The notes beneath the pieces were generated by a model that saw only the letters and a list, made by a program, of their open reading frames with translations, had not been told where the DNA came from and ran no database searches. Shown one piece after another: positions 47,201-59,200 of a stretch of DNA of 64,000 nt (the stretch's first letter is position 1; each line of letters opens with the position of its first letter). The position numbers were made by a program, and so were the translations under genes. Source of the stretch: Mytilus trossulus (lineage: Eukaryota > Mollusca > Bivalvia > Mytilida > Mytilidae); contig NC_086384.1 of assembly GCF_036588685.1 (NCBI RefSeq), forward strand, positions 13,220,195 through 13,284,194, in the 5' to 3' direction.

Positions 47201-50200
47201 GTTTTTGGTTTATTTCCTGTTTTATGATATATTTGTGATAATGGTATTTGCTATATTATAGTTCTGGTTTAAGATGTTTATATTTGCATTATAGTTCTGG
47301 TTTAAGTGGTTTAGAGGTCAGTAGTATGAGTTTAGTACAAACTGTCGAATGTCCTCTGACGAGACGAGATACTGTCAGACTTGGTGGGAATGTGACGGCA
47401 CAGAATGGAAATGGGCAGGGCATGTTTACAACAGTATGGAGGAGGGTGTGGTCAGCTAAAGGTTGGAATGAGGTAATATGATCATATAAATTTTTTTTTC
47501 TTCAAATATCAATAACAAATCCAATGGTTAGATAAATTATGTATCTAAGAGTGTTGGAGAACTAACGCTTTATCTGCAACTCCTTCAAAACACTTGAACA
47601 GAACTACACCAAATTTCAATGTGTTCAAATATAAATGAATAAATGACAAATAGGGTATTCATCAATAAGATGTTTACTCTTTATATGATAATATAGAAAA
47701 TGACATTTGTAAGCTTGATTATAAAGTAAAAAATATATAATATGACAAGTGCATAAATGCATTGAATGGAATTTCCTCTAATCAAAATACAGCATCAAAT
47801 CATAAATTTCCATATATGTGCATGTATTTTTTTGTTGTTGAAATATTGCTAAAAAAGTCTATTGCTTTTCTGGAATCAGCAATCAATTCACATGATCAAT
47901 TTTGAATGCAACAAGAGGCCCACTAGCTAGGTTAATATTATTTTTTTTCAAGTTCATTTTTATATATATATTTTTTTTCAAACTCCTCAATGCCCTTTTC
48001 TTTAACACTTACTACAGAAACATTTCAGTCATATAAATCATGATTTTAATGTAGAATTTATCATTTGTAGTTTCAAGTGTCCGTTGGTAATGGTTTTAGA
48101 GGAGGACTCCAGGCTTTTTATCAAATCAACAGAAGATGGTAATATAACGATGAAAAGGTGTACATTAGTCTGGAATATACACAAACAATCAGACAACTCC
48201 ATACAATGATAAATTTAAACCTTACTGAAGACTTAATCAGACACCATAATATAATAGATATAAGAAGATGTGGTGTAAGTGCCAATGAGACAACTCTCCA
48301 TCCAAATCACAATTTGTAAAAATAAGCCATTACAGGTTAAAGTACGGTCTTCAACACACAGCCTTGGCTCACACCAATAAGCAAGCTATAAAGGGAAGCA
48401 AACATGACTAGTGTTAAACCATTCAAACAGTAAACCCAATGGTCAAAACTATATTAAAAAAAACAAGAAAAAGAGAAACATTATGAACCACATCAACAAA
48501 AGATAACCACTGTACATCAGGTTCCTGACTTATGACAGGTGCAAACAAATGCAAATTAAACGTTTTAATAGGTACTAACCTTCACCCTCAACAGATATAT
48601 TAGTGTACGATCACAATACAGAAAGACTATATAATATGAAATACAAATGGCTTTACTCCTTAAAAAAAAACATATTAAAGACATGAAAGTGTTTATTGAT
48701 GAAATAAACAAAGAAAAATCATACAACATTTGTATACAATTATAAAACTCATTTCTTGCCATATAAAGAAATTTACTATATAGGCTGCATATGGAATTTA
48801 AAACAAATGGTCTACAATCTCATTGAAAGGGGTATTCATGACATTGACTTATGACCTCACCATTTACTCATTCTACTCATTAAAATCTGAAATCCAGTAG
48901 CTTGACAGGGAAAACTATCACACAAGAGAACAAAGTAAAATTTAAGAAAATTGCGATGAATACTAAATATGTTTAATAAAAATTTCTGATTTGTTTTTTG
49001 AGTATTTACATTTAGTAATTTGACAAACCTGTACTATTTTTCAGTTTTTGTGTAGGGTCAGTATCAATTTTAGCAGTACCAAATGGAATAAAACCAGGAT
49101 TATCAACAGGTGAGTTGCGTATTGTGTCAGTACATTAAAACAAAATCATTCATTTTTGTTTCAGCATAATCAATCAATATATATCTTGATTATAATATAG
49201 AGTCAATTAAATATTATACTGTTCCCTAATGAATTGAGAAAACCTTCTAAAAAACAAAAAAAACTATTTCTGTATTATAATGGAATACAGAATAGAAACG
49301 GGTAATATGTCAAAGAGACAACAACCTGACCAAAAAAGTTCCTATTGTATGTTCTTGTATGTACCTTTTGAGTCTTGACTACATTTTATTTATTTTTCAG
49401 TGATTGCTTGGCAACTGGATAAAAATTTACAAGGAAAAATGCTTTTCAATGCCAGTATGTCGTCCTCCTCTGTAAAAACTCTACTTATATTTGAGCATCA
49501 ACCTTATACAGCTAAATTATCATTACAGGTAGGTGTACTTTAAATTGTATTAGATGTTCTACATTTAGCTTACAGTTAAAATTCACTGGCAATATGTATG
49601 GGGGTGTTTTGTTACTCAAACAATGTTATTTTGAAGTAAAAACTATATGAGACTTTAATAGTGAGAGTGCAACGTGAAATCTGTTTTTATCATTGTAACA
49701 TCTACCCATTGAACAGAATTCATCGATCTAAACTGTATTTATTGTCAAAAGAGGATCCATGACTTATTTTGGGTACTAGTTTGAATATATTTGTTGAACT
49801 TAGGTTTACATTTGTATTTGAAAACAAAACAAAAAACAGGGAATAAAGTATTTAGAAAATAAAGTTTTTCCTTCAATCTATAGCAAATTGATATAGAGAC
49901 ATCTATGGCAGTTAAGGTGTGCATCTCATCTTTTATAACTGCCTCCAGGCTTTTTACAGGGAGATTTAAAGTGTCGTGTAGAATGGAGTCCATCTTGTAG
50001 TTTTGATAAATCTCTACACTATATGGCACAGGCATGTGTGAGATAAAAACAAACCAAAATATGAACTACCAAATTACTGACTCGCATAGACGACTAGTTA
50101 TTTTTTTTTATCAACCTTGACTACCTGTCTTGCATGGTCGGCTTACATGTTCAATTTCATCTATTTTTTTTCTGCCTTACAGTTAGGTGTACAGATGGGG

Positions 50201-53200
50201 ATACCAGCTAATTTCATCCAGGCTGCTTTATCTAGAAAATTTACATCACATGACGCTGAGGTTCGTGTAGCAGGAAAGTAAGTACGAAAGTCACTGTACA
50301 TCCCAAAATTAGTTTCCATTCTGTAATTTTAGTTAAATTGAAAATATTATACATGATGCTTATTACCACAAATCATAGATAAAGTTCAAATTTGGGTTGT
50401 GTTTGTTATACCCCCGCTTTAAAAAAGGGGGGGTATACTGTTTTACCTCTGTCCATCAGTCCGTCCGTCAATCAGTCCGTCCCTCAAAACTTTCGTCACA
50501 TTTTTCTCAGGAACTACACATCCACCGAACACTTGTATGATTTTACACATGATAGCCAAGTTGAAAATTTTCGTCACATTTTTCTCAGGAACTACAATAC
50601 AATGATTTCTGAAATTTGGTTTCAGGATTTATATAAGTCATCTATACCGTGTGATGCGTTTTCAGATTCATCACTCGACAACTTCCTGTTTACCGAACAC
50701 TTGCATATTTTTACACTATTAATATTATCCACTTGCGGCGGGGGTATCATCAGTGAGCAGTAGCTCGCAGTTTCACTTGTTATTCCTTTATAACATTATA
50801 TTACTTTGAAGTGCTATTGAAGGATTTATAATCATAAACTTCAATGTCTGGGTCCTACTAAAATGGCCCGGGTGAAAAGAAAAAGCACCCGGGAAGAGAA
50901 AAGGCGCCCAGAGAAAATATATAGATATTTTATTGGCATGAGACAACTTTGTGTTGAAGAAATAAGTTATGCACATTATTTTTTTAAATTTTAGACCAGT
51001 AATTTTCAAATTCAGATAATAGACATTTGTAATAAAACAAGTATGAATGTTTCAATTTCAACAATAATATAATTCATGAATACTATTTCGAAAGACGGAT
51101 TATAATGGATCACAGTTTATGCGGAAGATTTATAAAATGTACATGATGTAAGACATCAAAAGGCATACTTTTCAAAAACAATGTCAAAATGAAAAATGTT
51201 AAAAAAAAACAAAACTTAAATTTCACAGATGAATATTAATTGAATCAAAATTAAAAGAGTTACACATAATACATCAGCGAATAAAGCAGTACTATACATG
51301 TACCGTAGTTAAAACAAGGGGATAAAAAGCAGGAGTTTGGTTTAAATTTAAAAATAAGCATTAAAACCCTGATAAGAATAGCCATTGAAACCGTTTTAGT
51401 TTCATAAAAAAGATTGATAAATATATATCAGCATCTGCATAAAAAAAGTGTTCACCATGCAGTTGCTAAAATATTAGACTTCAGGCATCATATCCACATT
51501 TATATTAAGGACAAAACAAGCAATGATTATTAATTTTTTTTTTAAGGAAAAAATTTATTGTAATAAAATATTTTTATTTTTTTCCCCCGGGCACTAATTT
51601 TCCTTCACCGGTCGCCTTTTCTTTTCCGGGCGCTCTCGGGCGCTTCCAGACGCTTTTTAGTAGGACCGCAATGTCTATGTAAATTTTTTCAGGATATATT
51701 TAATTTGTTAAAGGTATAAAGAATTAATGTGCCTCTGACAAAAGTCATTAAGCCTTGACCTTAGCTTCAGAGTTCATATTAAAAAGACATGCATGTATTA
51801 CAAAAAATTTCAGCAGGTGACTTTTTTAAATTCATTTCAGTATCAAAGAAAAAGAATCAACAACTTAAAAGGAAATTCATATATTGAGAACTGCTATCAA
51901 TAATTTATGTACGTACAATGTACCAATTAATGAAAATATTTAAATGTTTGTTTGATAAAAACAAAATGAAATTATCATAGATCAATATTGATAATTAGAT
52001 ATTTTAATATTTTAGGCTTGGAACGATAGAAAGTTATATTGAATATGGTATTCAGAAAAAGATTTCACAGTTCAGCTGGATTGGTGCTAAAATGATGATA
52101 GGGGTTCCATTTGGGGTATATGTACAAATCAGGTAAATACACACTTAAAAAAAAAAATGAACTAGGTAAGTACCATAAACATTTGAATTTGAAAACTCAA
52201 GTGAAATGAATTCACGACCACAACATTCATCCTAGAAAACAAACAATAAGAAAACAGAATGTTAAGTCTGGTAGATTAATATAAGATGTGATTGCCAGAC
52301 TATTCTCCATAAGAGACCAAATATCGTAGAAGTTAGCACCATGCAGACATCAGTAATCAGCAAAACACATACTGCATAGCAAGTATAAAAAGCCCTGAAA
52401 TGAAAAATGATGAAAAAAGAATAAAACAAGATAAAAAAACAACCTGTTTTGTACAAAACAATAAGCAAAAACAAATATGATATACAGCAACCAACCACAA
52501 CAACTGAGTTAAAATGACTTGAGACAGGCACATACAGAATGTGGTGGGGTTAAACATGGTTGTGGGCACCTTACCTTTCCTAACCTGTGAAAGTGGTATG
52601 AATCAAAGGAAATCAGATGTTTGGTGAACAATATTTGGCATTTATGAATGTGAAACAAATAACAAAAACTACGTATAAAACTCAATATACAGTCTTCAAT
52701 AATATAAGTGTAAATTCAAAAACTAATGCAAGGTTTTTATTAATGCGAAAAATACTACTGGGTTGTAAAGGCAATACTGTAAATTCAGAAATTATTGCGA
52801 TGTTCTTATTATTGCGAAAAATGCGACAGGGTTATAATCGCAATAATTTAAACCCGCATTTTGAAATATTTTATATGAATAAAATAGGATTTTTCTCAAT
52901 ATCGCATAGATTTAAATCGCATTTGAGACTAAAATGACAAAATCGCAATAATAAGTGCACGAAATAATTTCTGAATTCACAGTAATTAAAACTGGCATTT
53001 TGAAATATTTTATATAAATTTCACAGGATTTTTCTCAAAATAGTAAAAATTAAAATCGCATTTAAATGGATTTATAAGTATATATATTATGATTATATAG
53101 TCAGGTCATTACTGTAATGTTCAGTGGAGATATTTCTGTATGTTCAATTGTTTTTGCTGAACTAAAGTATAAGTGTTGTTTTTGTGAATAATATTAGATA

Positions 53201-56200
53201 AATACTTCTTTTCTTTCAGACTAGTTAGAGGACAACAAACTTTTGTTTTTCCCGTGAAATTGTCTGAACACATAATGCCTAATGTTATATTCTATGGAAC
53301 ATTTTTCCCTATGGTTGTGTATTTTGCTGTGCGTAAACTTGTTGTCACACCCTACCTCAAAGAGCAGGAAGAAGAGTAAGTAAACTGGTTACCTGACAAA
53401 AGGTTAGAAAACAGTAGTAACATGTGTTGCAAGCATACCTGCTAAACTGAAGAAAAAGTAGGTTATCTTATTATAAGTACTTTAATAAGAGGAGGAAAGG
53501 AAACAGTTAGTAGTCTGGTTACCTGTTGTAAATTTATCCATGTTTTTTTTTATAAAAAGGGATGTATAATATATAAATTGTATACAATAACACATTTTCC
53601 CAGCTAATTTAGTTAACAGGTACTTATTTGAATTGAAAACAGCATTGTAGGAAGAAATATCTGAAATCATACAAAATTAATGAAAGAGACACTAGAAAGG
53701 CTAATAAAAACAATACAGAATTAAACAATCGAGAGAATGCACTTGCAATTTAGCAGGGTTCAACAGTCGTGTAACTTACCAGGACAACGATAACGATATG
53801 ATTTAAGAGCAAATAAATTGAAAGAACCACAATATCTACATAAGTACACATGTGTGCATGTGAACAGATGTAAAAAAAAAATTGAAGTGTAAAACAACCA
53901 TTTTACTGTCGAAAACTGTGTAAAATCAATATGAAAAAAATTGTTTAGGGTAAAAGGTGTTTGCAAATGAAATAAAACAACAAAGAAATTAGAATTGTGT
54001 CTTTTAACTTGCTTTTAAGATAACAGTTTATTTTTATACGACCCCAAAAATTTTATTTTTTTCGTCTTATATTGCTATCACGTTGGCGTCGTCGTCGTCC
54101 GAATACTTTTAGTTTTCACACTCTAACTTTAGTAAAATTGAATAGAAATCTATGAAATTTTAACACAAGGTTTATGACCACAAAAGGAAGGTTGGGATTG
54201 ATTTTGGGAGTTTTGATCCCAACATTTTAGGAATTAGGGGCCAAAAAAGTAATTTCTTGGTTTTCGCACATTAACTTATTAATAAGTTCAAGTAAATAGA
54301 AATCTATGAAATTTTGACACAAGGTTTATGACCACAAAATGAAGGTTGGGATTGATTTTAGGAGTTTTGGTTGGAACAGTTTAGGAATTAGGGGCTAAAA
54401 TAAGCATTATTCTTGGTTTTTGCACGATAACTTTAGTTTAAGAAAATAGAAATCTATGAAATTTAAACACAAGGTTTATGACCACAAAAGGAAGGTTGGT
54501 ATTGATTTGGGGAGTTGAGATCCCAACAGTTGAGAATTTGGGGCCAAAAAGGTTTTCACATTATATCTTTAGTATAAGTGAATAGAAATCTATGAAATTT
54601 AAACACAAGGTTTATGACCATAAAAGGAAGGTTGGTATTGATTTTGGGAGTTTTGGTCCCAACAGTTTAAGAATTTGGGGCCCAAAGGGTCCAAAATTAA
54701 ACTTTGTTTGATTTCATCAAAAATTAAATAAATTGGGGTTCTTTGAAATGCCAAATCTAACTCACTGTGTATGTAGATTCTTAATTTTTGGTCCCATTTT
54801 CAAATTGGTTTACATTAAGGTCCAAAGGGTCCAAACTTAAACTTTTGTTTGATTTTGACAAAAATTGAATCCTTGGGGTTATTTGATATGCTGAATCTAA
54901 AAATGTACTTAGATTTTTAATTATTGGCCCAGTTTTCAAGTTGGTCCAAATCGGGGTCCAAAATTAAACTTTGTTTGATTTCATCAAAAATTGAATAAAT
55001 GGGGTTCTTTGATATGCCAAATCTAACTGTGTATGTAGATTCTTAATTTTTGGTCCAGTTTTCAAATTGGTCTACATTAAGGTCCAAAGGGTCAAAAATT
55101 AAACTAAGTTTGATTTTAACAAAAAATAAATTCTTGGGCTTCTTTGATATGCTTTATTTAAACATGTACTTTGATTTTTGATTATGGGCCCAGTTTTCAA
55201 GTTGGTCCAAATCAGGATTCAAAATTATCATATTTAGTATTGTGCAATAGCAAGAAATTTTCAATTGCACAGTATTGCACAATAGCAAGAAATATCTAAT
55301 TGCACAATATTGTGCAATAGCAATTAATTTTCAATTGGAGTTATCTTTCTTTGTATAGAATAGTAGTTGAATCAACTTTAATCATTGTTTTATACAATAT
55401 ACAATGTATTTTCATTTTTACTACCAACTGATAAATTAAAACAATCTTTACCATTCAGTGATAACAAGCACTTTTTAGTACATTTTAATATTGTATGATG
55501 TATTTAAATGAGCAGTTATTCTTGCAAACTTCATTAGAAATTTGAATTGAGATAAGTACACTATAACTTTAGTATAAGTGAATAGAAATCTATGAAATTT
55601 AAACACAAGGTTTATGACCATAAAAGGAAGGTTGGTATTGATTTTGGGAGCCCAAAGTGTCCAAAATTAAACTTTGTTGATTTCATCAAAAATTGAATAA
55701 TTGGGGTTCTTTGATATGCCGAATCTAACTGTGTATGTAGATTCTTAATTTTTGGTCCCGTTTTCAAATTGGTTTACATTAAGGTCTTAAGGGTCCAAAC
55801 TTAAACTTTTGTTTGATTTTGACAAAAATTGAAACCTTGGGGTTTTTGATATGCTGAATCTAAAAATGTACTTAGATTTTTAATTATTGGCCCAGTTTTC
55901 AAGTTGGTCCAAATCGGGGGTCCAAAATTAAACTTTGTTTGATTTCATCAAAAATTGAATAAATGGGGTTCTTTGATAAGCCAAATCTAACTGTGTATGT
56001 AGATTCTTAATTTTTGGTCCAGTTTTCAAATAGGTCTACATTAAGGTCCAAAGGGTCCAAAATCATAATGTGACATAAACCTATGTTGTGTCAACTATTT
56101 AATCACAATCCACATTTATAGCTGTATCAAACTTAAAAGTTGTTTTCATACTTGTCCCTCTGTTCAGGGTTCTACATCTGCGGTCGTATAATGCTGCGCC

Positions 56201-59200
56201 CTGCGAAGCAACTGGTTATCCTATACAATGAGTATAATACATTTTAGAGAATTAGAGAAGAGGAAGAAAGACCATGCTGAGACGTTTGCCCAACAAAAAG
56301 AAGAGGCTGAATCGGCAGTACGTATAGATCACTAAGGTTCATCTCATGCATAAATAATCAGCCTTAGAAATGACAAGTTTGAAAGCTTGAGATTGAAGTA
56401 TGGCACATGTATGACAAGCTGTAATATACTTGCTTAGTGCAAATATTCCGGTCCCCTTCTTGTAAAACCTTTTAATTTGGTCTTTTAAAATATAGGCTTA
56501 GCAATTTGATATTGAGATTGGAGAAAGTTGTCCTATAGACACATACATATTCTTATTTGAAGCTTTCTAAGATGCATAGTCAAATTTTAATACGACCGCA
56601 AATTTTGAAAAAAATTTCGTCGTATATTGCTATCACGTTGGCGTCGTCGGCGTCCGAATACTTTTAGTTTTCGCACTCTAACTTTAGTAAAAGTGAATAG
56701 AAATCTATGAAATTTTAACACAAGGTATATGACCATAAAAGGAAGGTTGGTATTGATTTTGGGAGTTTTGGTCCTAACATTTTAGGAATTAAGGGCCAAA
56801 AAGGGCCCAAATAAGCATTTTCTTGGTTTTCGCACTATAACTTTAGTTAGTTAATAGAAATCTATGAAATTTTGACACAAGGTTTATGACCACAAAAGAA
56901 AGGTTGGGATTGATTTTGGGAGTTTTGGTTGGAACAGTTTAGGAATTAGGGGCCAAAAAAGGGCCCAAATAAGCATTATTCTTGGTTTTCGCAAAATAAC
57001 TTTGGTTTAAGTAAATAGAAATCAATGAAATTTAAACACAATGTTTATGACCACAAAAGGAAGGTTGGTATTGATTTTGAGAGTTTAGGTCCCAACAGTT
57101 TAGGAATTAGGGGCCAAAAAGGGACCCAATTAAGCATTTTTCTTGGTTTTCGCACCATAACGTTAGTATAAGTAAATAGAAATCTATGAAATTTAAACAC
57201 AAGGTTTATGACCATAAAAGGAAGGTTGGTATTGATTTTGGGAGTTTTGGTCCCAACAGTTTAGGAAAAAGGGGCCCAAAGGGTCCAAAATTAAACTTTG
57301 TTTGATTTCATCAAAATTGAATAATTGGGGTTCTTTGATATGCCGAATCTAACTGTGTATGTAGATTCTTAACTTTTAGTCATGTTTTCAAATTGGTCTA
57401 CATTAAGGTCCAAAGGGTCCAAAATTAAACTTAGTTTGATTTTGACAAAAAATGAATCGGTTGGGTTCTTTGATATGTTGAATCTAAAAATGTACTTAGA
57501 TTCTTGATTATTGGCCCAGTTTTCAAGTTGGTCCAAATCTGGGTCCAAAATTAAACTGTATTTGATTTCATCAAAAATTGAATAAATGGGGTTCGTTGAT
57601 ATGCCAAATCTAACTGTGTATGTAGATTCTTCATTTTTGGTCCCGTTTTCAAATTGGCCTACATTAAGGTCCAAAGGGTCCATAATTAAACTAAGTTTGA
57701 TTTTAACAAAAATTAAATTCTTGGGCCTCTTTGATATGCTGAATCTAAACATGTACTTAGATTTTTGATTATGGGCCCAGTTTTCAAGTTGGTCCAAATC
57801 AGGATTTAAAATTATTATATTAAGTATTGTGCAATAGTAAGTCTTTTCAATTGCACAGTATTGTGCAATGGCAAGAAATATCTAATTTGACAATATTGTG
57901 AAATAGCAATTTTTTTTTTTAATTAGAGTTATCTTTCTTTGTCCAGAATAGTAAGCAAGAAATATCTTATTGCAAGAATTTTTTTTAATTGGAGTTATCT
58001 TTCTTTGTCCAGAATCAACTTAAATCTTTGTTATATATACAATATACAATGTATATTCACTTTTTACTACCAACTGATAAATTTAAATGATCTTTACCAT
58101 TCAGTGATAACAAGCAGTTTTTTTACATCTTAATATTTTATGATGTATTTAAATGAGTAGTTATTGTTGCAAACTCCATTAGAATATTTTAATTGAGATT
58201 AGTTTTGGAATAAGGGAAAGGGGGGTGTGATTAAAAAATTGGGTTCAATTTTTCTCATTTGAAATTTCATAAATAAAAAGAAAATTTCTTCAAACATTTT
58301 TTTTAGAGGATTAATATTCAACAGCATAGTGAATTGCTCTAAGAGAAAACAAAAATTTTAAGTTCATTAGAACACATTCATTCTGTGTCAGAAACCTATG
58401 CTGTGTCAACTATTTATTCTTTGATGAAATAAATTCATTATTTTATTCATAATTTATTTTGACTGTTTCATAAAAAAACATATTTGGTATGGCCACTGCC
58501 CAAACAATTGCATACATAAACACAAAATTTCTCTATCCCCTTCAAAAATAATTCAAGTGCCACTCAAAAATCCTGTTTAGTTTTTACTGGGTTAGCCCTT
58601 AGCTAAAGTTAAAATGTGAGTTTGAATGGTTGCAATTTTCAATTTGTTGCATGTTTATTAATTCCTAGTGTAGACAGTGTTTAAAATTGTTTTATTGATT
58701 GTGTATTGTTTATTGACAGGTAGATCTGATGATGGGAACAGTGGAGAGAATTATAGAAACAGAGGAAAATAAAAGTGGTTTAATTATAACAAAAGCTGTT
58801 TATGGTAGACTTCTATCGGAAGGGTAAGTTACCATAGTAACAGATAAACATGGTCTAATTATAAAAAAAGCTGTTTATGGTAGACTTCTATCAGAAGGGT
58901 AAGTTACCATAGTAACAGATAAACAAGTTCTAATGATAGGAACAGTGGAGAGAATTATAGAAACCGAGGAAAATAAAAGTGGTCTAATTATAACAAAAGC
59001 TGTTTATGGTAGACTTCTGTTAGAAGGGTAAGTTACCGTAGTAACAGATAGACAGGGTTTAATATAACAAAAGCTGTTTAGGGTAGACTTCTATCAAAAG
59101 GGTAAGTTACCATAGTTATTTATGAATTTGGGCTGTGAGTCACTTACTGTTCTAGAGTTATGTCCCTTTAAAACTAGGAAAATTGCAATTATTGTATTTC

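Noticed and set aside
50392-50763. 123-codon plus-strand frame in DNAJC11 intron 10
   Set aside because: Lies wholly in a dispersed repeat; no domain and interrupts the gene.
53370-53515. Possible seventh junction duplication, at the DNAJC11 exon 12 donor
   Set aside because: CTGGTTACCTG and a purine-rich stretch recur about 120 bp downstream, but similarity across the exon edge is too weak to claim.
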